Below are positions 12,101 to 21,834 of a DNA stretch of 64,000 nt, piece by piece. The stretch lies in the NCBI RefSeq assembly GCF_000002075.1, contig NW_004797391.1, positions 560,042-624,041 on the forward strand, read 5' to 3'. The notes below the pieces were generated by a model. That model was not told where the DNA came from. It saw only the letters and a list, made by a program, of their open reading frames with translations, and did not search any database. The stretch's first letter is position 1. Each line of letters starts with the position of its first letter. The position numbers and the translations under genes were made by a program. The DNA comes from Aplysia californica (lineage: Eukaryota; Mollusca; Gastropoda; Aplysiida; Aplysiidae).

Positions 12101-12782
12101 AAGAAATAGGTGTTTTAATGCCCCATCAATACAATTTAGATCATTTTCGAGGTGGGCTTCAACCCTGCCCGTCAGGATCAATCTGGGTTGAGAGGATACA
12201 ACATCCTGGCTTACGCAACGTCAAATCAGGGCACAAGGTGAGATCAGAAGTATATGAATTCTTTTTGGGAAAAGGGGCAATTAATACAAAAAATTATTGT
12301 AGACAGCTGCCTTTCTTTCACAAGGTTGTATGGTTATCTGGCGTTAATTCCTTGAACGGCTGTTTTAAGTGTGTTGGTAGCATGATTGTCATTTCTTATA
12401 ACTGTAAAATTGAAGGACAAAATGGAACGAACCACACAATAGGTCAAGATGAACAAAGACAAAAATGGATAATTGTGATTAATACCTTCATCTCTCCTGA
12501 AATCTTCATGCATTCTTCCTCCCTCCCTTCGGACAAGTTGATAATGACTTCTGTTCTACCGTTGCATCTTCTTTTCCAGACAATGTGAAGGCTTTGTTCC
12601 GTCGGGCTAAGGCCCACGCGGCTGTTTGGAACGTGAAAGAGGCGCAGGAGGACTTTGTCCGTGTCACAACCCTCGACGCCAGCCTGGAGGGTGCAGTGAA
12701 GAAAGAGCTGGCCAAGTTGGACCAGAAGGTCAAGGTGAAGGATGAGCAGGAGAAGTCAAGGTTGAAGGGTATGTTCAGCTGA
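93..12782 (+). CDS. AIP: AH receptor-interacting protein (AIP/XAP2-like), complete, six exons
   Basis: Cytosolic HSP90 co-chaperone: an FKBP-like N-terminal domain followed by TPR repeats; in other animals it holds the aryl hydrocarbon receptor in a complex with HSP90. Exons 93-191, 5193-5372, 7661-7835, 8436-8622, 11909-12051 and 12580-12782 join with consistent phases and GT-AG borders to 328 residues (human AIP has 330). Residues 34-40 read AVFHYRT, and the FKBP-like core includes [11 protein letters not shown] and [17 protein letters not shown], near-identical in spacing to vertebrate AIP. The TPR part carries [17 protein letters not shown] (exon 4), [10 protein letters not shown] (exon 5) and [18 protein letters not shown] (exon 6), ending in the usual short C-terminal helix KSRLKGMFS. 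The start is the first ATG, matching the family N-terminus [17 protein letters not shown]. Introns total nearly 12 kb and are filled with transposons. AIPL1 or other FKBP-TPR proteins are less likely from the end-to-end match. The identity rests on remembered family sequence. Confidence 0.96.
218..236. repeat. (G)19 homopolymer beside the AIP exon 1 donor
   Basis: Nineteen consecutive G begin 27 bases downstream of the exon 1 donor. The sense strand, and so the pre-mRNA, is G-rich here. Length is likely polymorphic and prone to sequencing error. Confidence 0.9.
549..1326. mobile_element. Family C palindrome-ended element nested in family A
   Basis: Both ends carry the near-palindrome CTATTCTCACC..GGGTGAGAATAG (about 548-573 and 1302-1326), with related copies at 593 and 1228 and a shorter one near 1270. 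The flanking family A sequence is interrupted here: the GCTAAATAAAA side is separated from the CGTGTGTAAAATATC side. GCCAC is present on both sides (about 541-548 and 1327-1332) as a possible short target duplication. The interior is a direct duplication of about 215 bp. No coding capacity. Confidence 0.65.
786..1215. repeat. Tandem duplication of about 215 bp inside the family C element
   Basis: Two diverged direct copies, about 786-995 and 1002-1215. Each begins with a (GA)n tract, then GAGAACTTCC..GGCAAAACAAA, GCGTAGTTCGGCTC, and ends TTTGATC(G/A)TCCACAC followed by GACAGTATTC. Confidence 0.8.
1396..1480 (+). other. tRNA-like Pol III promoter module in family A, copy 1
   Basis: GATGGCCGAAGTGACAGCGC resembles the A box of a Leu/Ser-type tRNA (TGGCCGAGTGG), and GGGTTCGATCCCGG about 50 bases on is a good B box. 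There is no foldable full cloverleaf and no functional anticodon arm, so this is a tRNA-derived relic and not a tRNA gene. The same module recurs at 43681-43767 (+) and about 44885-44966 (-). Confidence 0.6.
2015..2074. repeat. AGATCT/TCTAGA simple repeat
   Basis: This is a run of the 6-bp unit AGATCT. Similar short runs occur at about 2190-2213, 2540-2558, 9590-9615, 44300-44336, 46651-46664, 48938-48952, 49624-49644, 50853-50912 and 51905-51945. Each unit is self-complementary, so the tract can fold back. Confidence 0.9.
2223..2340. repeat. Terminal tandem units of family A (about 36-38 bp, three copies)
   Basis: The unit GGCGTTGCAAATAGCACGGG plus AGCTATTCAGAACG repeats three times. Each unit contains an imperfect palindrome with CTATT and AATAG ends. 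The same array sits at 44046-44140 in reverse and, degraded, at about 47240-47335. Confidence 0.8.
2701..3310. mobile_element. Short family B-like element with (CA)n core
   Basis: The left end CGAAGTGACTATTTCTCCG followed by AACGTTCGGGAAAATAAA and the right end TTATTTTCCCGAGCATTCGG followed by AGAAATAGAGCCGGCC match the ends of the full family B copies at 45075-46960 and 47371-49257. The interior is mostly different, with a (CA)n tract at about 3103-3182. The open reading frame across it is repeat translation, not a gene. Confidence 0.7.
3103..3182. repeat. (CA)n microsatellite
   Basis: CACA-type repeat interrupted by TGACACACTC and CACATAC units, inside the short family B element. Confidence 0.95.
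3339..4132. mobile_element. Non-autonomous pogo/Tc1-type DNA transposon (about 0.8 kb)
   Basis: The terminal inverted repeats CAGTCCGTGCCGGCTTTAAA and, in reverse at the right, CAGTCCATGCCGGCTTTAAG match over about 20 bases. TA follows the right end and TG replaces it at the left. CAGT termini with TA targets are typical of pogo/Tigger. Subterminal AAGCACG motifs are repeated at both ends. No transposase remains. Confidence 0.7.
4958..5045. repeat. Degenerate telomere-like tract (CCTAAC/CCCTA variants)
   Basis: It reads CTAACCCCTAACCTTAACCT then mixed CCCTTAC, CCCCTAC and CCCTAT units. Some units equal the animal telomere repeat CCCTAA, but the tract drifts into CCCCTA variants. It sits in AIP intron 1, about 150 bp before exon 2. 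Confidence 0.75.
5777..5915 (-). mobile_element. 5'-truncated LINE 3' end with (GAA)n tail, nested in the mariner
   Basis: Read on the minus strand, sequence like the extreme C-terminus of a LINE reverse transcriptase (frames with [15 protein letters not shown]) is followed by GGGATAGAAGAAGAAGAAGA, a simple-repeat tail typical of target-primed insertion. Mariner coding sequence resumes on both sides. Confidence 0.6.
6611..6706. repeat. Tandem duplication (about 50-bp unit) in the mariner
   Basis: Two copies of ATTCTCCNCAAACACACCAC plus AAATTTTCAT..TTTAGGAGAT sit side by side, so KICGVF is repeated in the decayed coding frame. Confidence 0.85.
9215..9295 (+). mobile_element. LINE2/CR1-type 3' tail (SINE or LINE remnant) with (ATT)n end
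   Basis: CAAGCGCCTAGAGCTGTG, then GGGCACTATAGAAATTATGA and a short ATTATTATTA end, follow the well-known tail pattern AAGCGCCTTGAGC..GGCGCTATATAAAT(ATT)n shared by L2/CR1-mobilised SINEs. It lies in AIP intron 4. Confidence 0.6.
9953..10484. mobile_element. CG-rich inverted-repeat MITE (about 530 bp)
   Basis: The ends TCCTTATGCGCGAC and, reversed, TCCTTATGCACGAC form terminal repeats. Subterminal blocks rich in GCGCGAC and ACGTAACGTCG recur on both sides (9960-9990, 10057-10090, 10370-10415). A (CA)n tract lies at 10181-10242. The target duplication is not clear. CpG density is far above the surroundings. AIP intron 4. Confidence 0.55.
10181..10242. repeat. (CA)n microsatellite
   Basis: ACACACAGAC-type dinucleotide repeat inside the CG-rich MITE. 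Confidence 0.95.
10770..11236 (+). mobile_element. Two SINE tails in tandem carrying a 40-bp hairpin module
   Basis: The module GGCGCTCATATGACCTTATG then CAGTTGCGAGCGCCGTAAAAC ends at 11008, and a second copy runs 11194-11234. Both are preceded by TCTCTTGTRAC.CCT, like the tails of the SINEs at 53430 and 21312. GGCGCTC and GAGCGCC can pair as a stem. The tRNA-like heads are not recognisable here. AIP intron 4. Confidence 0.6.
11650..11840 (-). mobile_element. Non-LTR retrotransposon (LINE) ORF2 C-terminal remnant
   Basis: The minus-strand translation reads [20 protein letters not shown] then [11 protein letters not shown]. The CxCG..QTxEHxLxxC pattern is typical of the cysteine motif downstream of reverse transcriptase in CR1/Jockey-type LINEs. 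It is cut just upstream of AIP exon 5. It is a short dead fragment inside intron 4. Confidence 0.7.
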
Positions 12783-13619
12783 CCCGTCAGTTGACCCTGT
12801 GATTGCTTGACCTTTTCTGGCACCCACAGATTGTGACCTGAGCTAACGACTGTTTCTGGATGATGTGATTACTCTCTTGACCAGACTTTCAGCTTTTTAG
12901 ACTGCGGTATTGCAATATTGCCCATTGAGAGCAGGCAAGGTTCTTCATGGATATTGAAAAGGCTAATTACTGTATTGAATTACATCCTTTCGCTGATGAA
13001 TGCTGGTAAGTGTATCATCACCCTGAAACAGTAGAAAGTGGCAGAGGTAACCCAGGTGAAATGAGATCATGTATTATACTGTGAAGGAAATGGTGCTGTT
13101 TGTGATGGGGATTTGTATGGATTTAGAAATGTTTGTTTAATACAAAAAACTGTGACCATGCGGTGAGACCGAAGTTATTTTGACATTGATGTCATTGATG
13201 CGTAATGCGTAGCATGGTTGGTTGGGGGGTTTATACTTCATCTGAGTAAAACTTTGAAAGAGTCGGACATAGTTTCGTTAGTTGATTTTATGAAGCTTTA
13301 AAAGATAAACAGGATGCTTTGATATGCTTCTGATTAGTGTTTAGTTTCTTTCCCATCAGGAAGATGTTACATTTGTGGTGATTCAGGATGACCTTTCATA
13401 CGATTACTTTTGTGCATTTTGAGTTTAAGTTAATGCAATTACTTAAAAGACCCTGCAATGCTTCTTTTATTTTGACTTTGTTTTTATTACACGCCATGTT
13501 ACCACTTTTTGACCATGAGCTATGATTTTAACTGGACATAAATTCTGAAATCTACTTTGCTCTCTTGGATAGAATAGCAGGCTGTGACAAGTGAATATAT
13601 CTGTGAGTTAAGTGAACAA

Positions 13620-13850
13620 CATATGCAAGTTAACTGCCCGCTGCAACAAGTAATTAGCACATTGCAGTAATAATGTAGCACATTACAATTAATAGCCTAA
13701 ATAGCGTATTGTGATAAGAGAAATGCATATTACAATCTATAAATAGCGTATTGCGACAAGAAAAAAGCATATTACAATTCATAAATAGTGTACTGTGACA
13801 AGAAAAGAAAAGCACGTCGCAACAGTGAATCATTCACTGTGACAAGTTTC
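13620..13850. repeat. Degenerate tandem repeat with about 40-50 bp unit
   Basis: About four diverged units of the form AAATAGCGTATTGYGACAAG, then AAAAAGCATATTACAATYYAT. They are clearest at 13699-13815. Confidence 0.75.
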
Positions 13851-14688
13851 AAGTACATTTTGTCAAGTGAAGGGCTTACTTGTTCTGGCCACAAGTAGCC
13901 TGAACCCTGTCTAATCCCTCTGACTCATTCTTAATGCTTTCTGGTTGTCATCGTCTTCTGTGATCCACAGGTACAAAATATAGATTGTAGATAATTTTTA
14001 TTTTGTTGTAGAACACAGTTGTAATTTTTCAACCAAGCGTTGTTTTAGATCTGAGCTTTTTATCTTGAAAGATTGATGTATAATGTAGATGAGGAAGAGA
14101 TGACATTTTGCAAGCTGTTGTTTTAGTATAATGTAATGTTTGACATTTTTTTGAGGAGTTGATGTTAGTTGTTTTTTTAGTTCATCCATTCGTTTTATTA
14201 GTCTACTATCAGCTTGTGACATTTTATTTCCATCCTTTCACAACTAATGTCTGTGATATTACCAAAGTTTTGGTTTGTTCCTAATTCTGTGTTGTATCAT
14301 TAATTGTATTTAGTAAGTAATTGTTGTCAATATTTTGCAGCTGTTTATTATCATTATAATCTCTCATGTTTTTCATCTATTAGTTTAGTTTATATTTATT
14401 TGAAATTTCTGCTACTAGTGTAATGAAAACTGCGATTTTGCTCATTTTGATAATTACTTTGTGAATGCGTGACAGGAAGTGAAGATCTTGGCATTATGGG
14501 TGGCATGATGTTGACAGGGATATATGTGCTTTCTCTCATTCATCATTTGTCCATGTCAATTTTTAAATTAAGAAATAATTAGAGCATTGGAAAGCTCAGA
14601 ACTATACCTTCAATATTTTAGTTCCTTCTACTATTTTTGGTGATCATCATGTGACCCAAAATGATTTTCAGGCTTTGAACTGCAACAC

Positions 14689-14877
14689 TTGTGAGCACAA
14701 GTAGGCTTTCCTGCATTCTACCTATGTTTTAATAATGATATCAAAACCATCTTTTGGCATTGGGGTATCCCCTTGACAAAATGTAATTTTACTGTCTTAT
14801 TGTATTTCTGTTATTGATGATTCTGATACCAAAATTAAACTTTGTGAAAATACAGGATAGCCTACTTGTGCTTATGA
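14689..14877. mobile_element. Small inverted-repeat element (about 190 bp), possible MITE
   Basis: TTGTGAGCACAAGTAGGCTT..CCTG at the left pairs with CAGGATAGCCTACTTGTGCT at the right, about 25 bp per arm. No clear target duplication. Confidence 0.45.
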
Positions 14878-17199
14878 GTACTAGCCTGTGAACGAGAAAT
14901 TATTGTTTTGCTTCCTTTCAGCAACTCATGTTGCCCATACTTTCTTCACAAAAGTAGGAATATGAGCAGGGGGCAATGTGTTGAAGTTGGCTTTTTAGTT
15001 CCAATCGTCCCAAAAGATGTGTCGAGCAACTGGAATTTGGAGATGGAAGAACTCACTTTGAGTCTTGGCTTATTTATTGTGAAGTGTATACACTTCATGT
15101 CTCATATGACATTAAAAAATACATTTTGCTGATCAAATTATTGTCTTGGGCATAGGTTTGATTTTTTAGATTTTTAAAGAATTTTTGTTGTATTGTTAAA
15201 TCCTAGCCTCTGTGTGATGCTTTTCTCTACTACTATCAACACAGATTTGTAATTTAAGCACCAGCCATTGTGTTGTCAAAAAATGATTTTTGTCTCCTTT
15301 TTGTTGACTGCTGAATGGAAGGAAGGGCTCCTCTGTAATATTTTTTCCTTTCCTGTCCTTTTCTTTTGTGTGTGTCAACTTAATGTACTCACTGGTGTCA
15401 TCAGCACAAGTTGACCACAACTGCAATTTTCCTCCTGTCCCCATGCTTTTCTTCCTACCCGAACTACTCAGTGGAATAACTAGAACTCTGGATTAATGAG
15501 ATCCTTGATTCCCATTTTTTCCCTTTATTCACCTCTGCAATTGGAATTATAAGACACTCATTTAGGAATTTTGGTAATAGCAAGAGAATTATAAGCTGTC
15601 AGCCCTTGAACTTTTAGAAGAGATAATGAGTAGGCTATATGGTGGCCAAACATTCCAACTACGCTAAACGGGTTATTTCATTGTTGGGCTAATGTAAATG
15701 ACTCTTGTGTGATCCTGTTCCCTGTCTTCCTCCCTCCTTTCCCCTTACAAACACATATACACACCCTTCTCCTCAATTGCATTTCGACTGCTGTGTAAAA
15801 TTCCCGTCATACATCACTTTTCAAAATTGACGTGACGTATTGCAGTCTTACACCAAACAGTTGATTTATTTGTTGTGCAAGCTAAGCTTCTATGTGCCCT
15901 CTGTTACTGTATGTATTACGTGGTGACTTGTTGTGTAGTAGCAAGGTTGGGTGTTGTGTATGTAGTGGATCTATTTTATACTATTACTATAGGGGTCATT
16001 GCCTTGTTCTTTTACATAAATGGTACTTGCACAGTGCAGCTTCACATGTTGCATGTCTCACTTAGTTGTCTCTTGACAGTTTCGGCGTTCTTGTCTTTAG
16101 ATGCTGGCCAGTAAATACGTTTGAAGTCATTACTCTTGTTATTTGAAAATGTTTAGTATCTAAGAGAAAATGCATACCACTTGAAACTGGCCTTCATTAG
16201 GACAGCTGAGTGAAACAATAAGACAATACTCAATGTCGAGACATCGATCAGCGATCCAGCACTTTATATATTATGATAAAGTATTGTTCTTTATTGATGA
16301 TTCTCCTTAACTTAATGTTCGACTGTGCTTCGTTTTCCTTTGTCTCTCTTTTTTGTCCTGCTTGAAGTGACCATTATGGTGTTGATGTGCTTCTCCTTGC
16401 TCAATCTCTAAACAATACCTCCATTGTGTAATGTCCCTGCAGTTCTCATGTTGTTCAGTCTTTCCATTGTCTATCGTTGTGAAGACAGACACATTTTCTG
16501 ATCAGCTACAGAATGTCCTACTTTGTGGTTATGAAATGTGCATTGACCTTTTTGTCATAGAAGTGACTATATGCATTTCTATAATAATTCGTGGGTTGAG
16601 TCAGTTGTTTGGTTTATTGATTGAATCAGTTCAACTGTTTATCTTTGATGTTGCAGGAAAAATGATAAACTCAGTTTGACCTTAGTTTTACAGGGTGAAT
16701 AAAAGACATTGGGGCTTCTCATTATTTTAGCGACAGAAAAGTATTGTTGAAAAAAAAATGGAAACCAGACATTTCTTTTACAGTCTAGCTGTAGAAGCCT
16801 GGTTTGTATCGGTTTCTCTCATTTATTACTTCCTGTGAAATCTTCATATATCGTCGGCCACATGATACGATATCACAAGCCCTAAAACCAAAATTTTTTA
16901 GGAGAGAGAAAAAACTGTTTCATTCTTTACAAAACTGCACGTACACTTCGAAGCTGATAATGAAAGAAGGGAAAAGGTGTTTTTGTAATGAGATAATTGG
17001 CACACTGTTCGATTCCTTTTTTACTCTGATACAATGTACTAAGCTCTTGCGCACAGCAGTTTATTACGTCAAAAGCGTGGTTTGCTAGAAGGCAAATTAT
17101 CATAGTGCTTATCACAGCTTTCCTCGGTATTGTTGATAGTTTCTAAACCTTTAAAGGATAAAACATAAAAGGTCAGACAAGAAACAGAACAGGTTTATG

Positions 17200-17520
17200 A
17201 CGCTATGAACACTATCAAACTCCATTTGAGTGTGCCTCTTTTTTAGATATTTCTGTTCAGTTGTGTCGTTGAACTCATGAGCTAGAGCAGAGATGACATT
17301 GGCGATTGAGGCATTTTTATTTTGGCAAAGGTATCCATCACTGTACCGGTACAGTATTATTCTGCCATAGGATTTGGCGAGGTCTCGTATATAGTCTACG
17401 ATGCAAGAGGAAAATTCGTCAGAAGTTAGTCCATCTTCAACCTCATGCCAGACATAACATTTCACATCCTGGGTTGTTATATTGTTGACAGTAAAGTTAT
17501 GCACGGCAAGCTTTGTTCTA
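17200..17520 (-). pseudogene. Transposon-related DDE-like domain fragment (YSDG..QNKN..HTQMEFDSVHS)
   Basis: The minus-strand frame 17636-17151 reads LAVHNFTVNN, CYVWHEVEDGLTSDEFSS, RYSDGYLCQNKN and RHTQMEFDSVHSVI. The order VHN..WxE..GxxSxExxS..YSDxxxxQNxN..GHTQMExDSxH occurs in many multi-copy invertebrate proteins that look transposon-derived. The catalytic interpretation is an inference. No flanking parts of such a protein are visible, so this is a remnant. I cannot name the superfamily with confidence. Confidence 0.5.
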
Positions 17521-17883
17521 TAGTAGGGCCTACAGAGCGGAGGCCTTGAGCATGGGGCACAGGACATGTTGAAGACCCATGCAGACATGCCCGCTCTGTC
17601 CGACGTTTCCTTTGTTTTGGTCTCCGCTGACTCCACTGCTATCTTTTAATCTATTTCTTTCTCTAGCCTCGCTGCCTCTTTACTTTCTTTGTGATACTAC
17701 CCACACACCTTTTGTTACATTGCCTGTTTGGTACCCAACGCAAATGTTTTTTTCTGGCTGGAAAAACACAAAATTGTTTTGGTTAAAATCTTTCCTGAAT
17801 ATGGTGAGCCCGTGTAGGTCTTTTTCTCTCTACACATCTTGTTACATAAAGTCGATCAAACTTTTAAATGTTGGTTCCAAATA

Positions 17884-18689
17884 CAGTAGAAGAACACGAC
17901 TACAGCGGCAACCCCTACAGCGGGACCATCCCTACAGCGGGACGTTACCGAATCCCCCTTTTTTTTTCTCCATGTGAACTCAATTACCTGTGCTCGGGTT
18001 TAGCAGGGCAAGGAAAGGCCCGAACTCGGGTACAGTGGGAGATCAAGCGAGCTCCAGCTGGGGGGGAGAGGGTTGGGGGGCTGTAAACTGTAAGCGGGCT
18101 CCAAACAGGCAGTCAGCGGTGCCGCGTTGTGATTGGCCAGTCCAGTGATGAGTGAGGTGGGGCAGGCGGCAGAAAGAGTTAGTGCGGAGAGACGCGTTGC
18201 GTGAGCCTCTCCAAAAGTGATGTGTCGGAGCTTTGACGCTCAGTATGAGAGTTTTTAGGCCATAGCCCTAGGCTAGACCAAATAGTAAAAGAAGAGGGGA
18301 GCGTGTAGTGTGTGATTCCTGATTCATTGAATTGCGATTGCTGATGCTCATAGGCATACGCACGCATCCACTTCAGCAGTTCTACAGTTGCCCTTCTGGT
18401 ACGAGTATGATAGACGGCACAAGCTATGAAACAGAGGAAAAGATGGCTTCCAAGAAGAACAAAAGGAAATGCTTCTCACTCGAATTAAAAGCCGAGATAA
18501 TCAATTAAGTTGACAAGAAAAGGAAGACTAATCAAATGCGCACATTTTATTGAATATGGAAGGGAGGTATTCATGTGGATTTGTAGAAATATTTCAGTAA
18601 TTTCCCCTTTGCATTCCGACAGCGGGAACTCGCTTACAGCAGGATTTTTCTTCTGAAACAAAATGTCCCGCTATAGCCGTGTTCTACTG
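17884..18689 (+). mobile_element. Tigger/pogo-type DNA transposon, internally deleted (806 bp)
   Basis: The left terminal repeat CAGTAGAAGAACACGACTAC and the reversed right repeat CAGTAGAACACGGCTATAGC pair, and TA flanks both ends (17882-17883 and 18690-18691). Subterminal ACAGCGGGAC units are repeated. At 18443 ATG opens MASKKNKRKCFSLELKAEII, resembling the helix-turn-helix start of Tigger/CENP-B-type transposases. It stops after 21 codons, and the catalytic domain is absent. Confidence 0.85.
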
Positions 18690-21311
18690 TACAACTTCGA
18701 GGAACTGTTTGCAATAATCACTGGTAACCTTTGGGAAACTGTGCAGAAATTGTTCATTCAAGAATATGTTGGACTCTTCTGCTCTGTCAGGGTGTGAAGT
18801 AGACCTCAATGATTTGTTGTTTCTTGGGTCGAATAGGTTCTTTCTGCTTTTGCTACGGGAAGGCGATGGCTACTAATCAGTCAAATTGCTACCTCCTCTC
18901 CCCGGCCCTAAAATTTGGGATCAAAGCTTTTTAATTTGTCTTTTCAAACCGACATTTTTGGTTTGTTTTAACCCCACTTCCTGGCGGAGTTTCGAAGTCA
19001 ATTACGAAGTCGAAAATTTAAAAAACCAAGACTATGGAGAAATTCAAGTGGATGAGACTGAACCGTGCAATAATGTAACGATGAGACAGTTTGACAGTAT
19101 CTTTTCCTTTAATGGGTCATGTGAAAGCCCATAATAAATTCAGCCTCTCCCACTCAGCATCGGGACTCCCTTCAGAAGTGTTAATAGTGCAATAAATTAT
19201 TACGCTTTTGTCTACATTAGCTGGCCCAAATGTATTCATATTTTCAGCACATCTAAGAGACAACATCATAAATGTTTCTTAGACGCAGGCTTTCCCCACT
19301 GAACCGTATAGTCATGAAGGTGGTCATAAAGTACTTATCGATGCTGCCCAGCAGAGCGTAGCTTGTGATCATGGATCACAGGTAATTTGACGACCTGCGG
19401 GCATGGCACATTGTTTTCTTGCTTTTTTCAACATTTAGAATTTGAATTTCGACCAAATATTTCTTGAGCACATGCAACCGATACCATAGATTAAAAAACA
19501 GTAATAAAAAATTTTTTTTCTAAATTTTTGGGTTGTGACATTGTATCACATGGCCAGCGATATATCTCGCAAGTTTTGCATCTCTAGGCAGTTTGACAGT
19601 TTCATGTTCAGTGACATGGCTCATTTTGACAGGTTCTTCTATACAGTTACAATCATCACATTTATCTATATTTATCAGTATGTTGTTTACTGTTGTCAAA
19701 ATATTTTAAGTTGTCTTTAACATTTTTGTTTTTAATATGTGTATTCTGATTTGTGCATTTTTTCCTTCAATGGTGATAATAAAATTTAATATTTTTACAA
19801 AATGCGGTATCATTTGTGTATTAAGCCTTGGATTAGCAAATACAGTAATGAAGTTTTCAAAAAACCTGATTCTATTGAATCTGCCAAAGTGTTGAAACCT
19901 GAGTATATATCTACCAGAGTTGGGTGAGGATTTGTTGAAACCTGTAGACACATGTTGAGCTGAAAATAAGTAGGAAAAGAAATCTTTTTCTATTTTCTAG
20001 CAAGCCTGAAATTTCTAAAAACAGCTGGTAATAAGTATTTTGCTTGGGTTACATCCATGTGTTTCCCCTGAACTGATAAAACAGCAGGTAATATAGATTG
20101 TAGGAAGGGGATTGGAGAATGCCCTTAACTAGGTTGTAATTTTCTACAGTAATGTGACTTGGGTTGGGGTTTTTTTTTAGTGCACTAAATAAGACTTATA
20201 CAACACCAACTGACCTACAGTATAAAATTTGGATAACCAGCACCCAAGCTACTGACTTCTGTTACATATGCCCTATGCAAGTCAATTTCTAGATGGTATG
20301 GTCTTTTTCTCAATTATATACATTTCTTTGTTCGAAATAATTATTATAATACATCAGGTACACATATAATAGCCAATGGTTATCTGCATTGCTAAGGGCT
20401 GTCTGTAACCCTGCATTGTGCTGATTTTCTGTTGAACTAAATTTTTTGCATGTGTAGCTTTCCCTTTGTTGTGGTAATACCTAGCAGGGAGTATATTACG
20501 CTAACTTTGAGCGGCTGTTTTCAATTTTTAGAGAAAACGGACTTAAAACATTTTTTTTTCTCTATACGCTATGTAAATAACTACCACAAAATGTTCAATA
20601 TAACTGTTTTTCTTAACCTATAGCACCAAGTTTAGTCTCAATTAAAAGAAAATCAGAGTACCAACTAAAAAAAGGAATTTAAAAAAAAAGTTAATATTCT
20701 CAATTTTCGACAATTCAGGGGCAATAACTCTGCAGATTGCCATTATTTTGTAGCAAACTTTTTTTTGGGTGCATAGTCCTGTGTGTACTCTTTCAGAAAA
20801 TCATAGTGAGCAAAAATCTCCAGGGGGGGAGGAGGGAGGATTCCAGTAGCCCATAGTCTACTACCAGCAGATATATAACTTGATCACCGACGTAGGGTGT
20901 GTAGAGTGGCATCCCTTCAACTCAGACAGTGGAAACCAACTGACTCCTGAGCCCGGCTATGTGACACTCATGCTTTTGAACAAAGTATATATGCAGTAGA
21001 TTTTTCATAACTGTGAAACAGAAACTTAAGTTTTAATAAATAGAACATAAAGTCTCTTTAATCATACTCTTCAGCACATTACAGGCCAATTTCACAGACA
21101 TCCATATATTACACACAACAAAATATGGGAGGCTTGCTTGTAATCAGCATCAACACTTCTTGTCTTTTCATAGAAAGTACAAGTGAGTGCACATCCAGAA
21201 GCTTTGAATACAATAGATATAAGAGCTAAAGCAGCACCTATATATACAATCTAGATCGCAAAGTGAAGTAATTCTTTCTTTGACAATACAAGATCACATG
21301 TATTGTCATTT
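18690..21311. other. Intergenic stretch without recognised gene
   Basis: AT-rich sequence. Short frames present lack similarity or codon structure that I recognise. No clear repeat beyond poly-T/A tracts. Confidence 0.5.
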
Positions 21312-21834
21312 AAACAAACAAATTTTTTGGTAAGTGTTTTATGTCGCTCGCAACTGCATAAGGTCATGTAAGCGCGCAGGACACATCAAACATTTTCAGT
21401 TGGTAGGAAATTTTGAATTTTGCCCAGGTGGCGGCGAAGCCTACTCTTATCGATTTTGGAAGACCAAGGGATCTTCAACGTGCACAACTTGCACATGGGA
21501 TCTCCCAAGATTTTTCGCCCTTGTCCGAGAAGGCTAGGTGTAGATCTTTCCTACCATAAGATCAGGGGCGTAGCTGAAAGACAGCAGTAAGAAGGAGCCA
21601 AGGAGTAGCAGTAGAAAGGCTGCAGAGTCAGGAGCCCAGAGGTGGGGGGCAAAGGAAGTGAGGGGGTGGGGGCAAAAGTGGAGACAAAAGCAGGTGATAG
21701 AACACAGAGATCAGGAAAGGGTGTGAAAGGATAACAATTTAGAGAAGAAAATTTTACGTCGCTATCCTGATTCGAACCTGGGACCTGTGAATGAGAGGCG
21801 AACACCTTAACCTCTAGACCACGAGAGCCCCGGC
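21312..21834 (-). mobile_element. tRNA-derived SINE (523 bp), full length with 10-bp target duplication
   Basis: Minus-strand copy of the same family as 53430-53956. The head GGGGCTCTCGTGGTCTAGAG and GTTAAGGTGTTCGCCTC lead to GGTTCGAATC (A and B boxes). The shared body follows, and the tail is the hairpin module ending GTAAAAC at the + strand left end. ATTGTCATTT occurs at 21302-21311 and 21835-21844, a perfect target duplication. Not a functional tRNA. Confidence 0.85.

Larger units (their letters stand above)
12783..17150. other. Region downstream of AIP: 3' UTR and intergenic DNA, no gene recognised
   Basis: No convincing coding exon. It holds a degenerate tandem repeat (13620-13850) and a small inverted repeat (14689-14877); the rest is AT-rich unique sequence. 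An AATAAA occurs near 16695, but nothing ties it to AIP. Confidence 0.5.

Noticed and set aside
12118-12588. 156-codon open frame just before AIP exon 6
   Set aside because: Intron sequence running into the exon 6 acceptor in the wrong frame. The real exon is explained by AIP.
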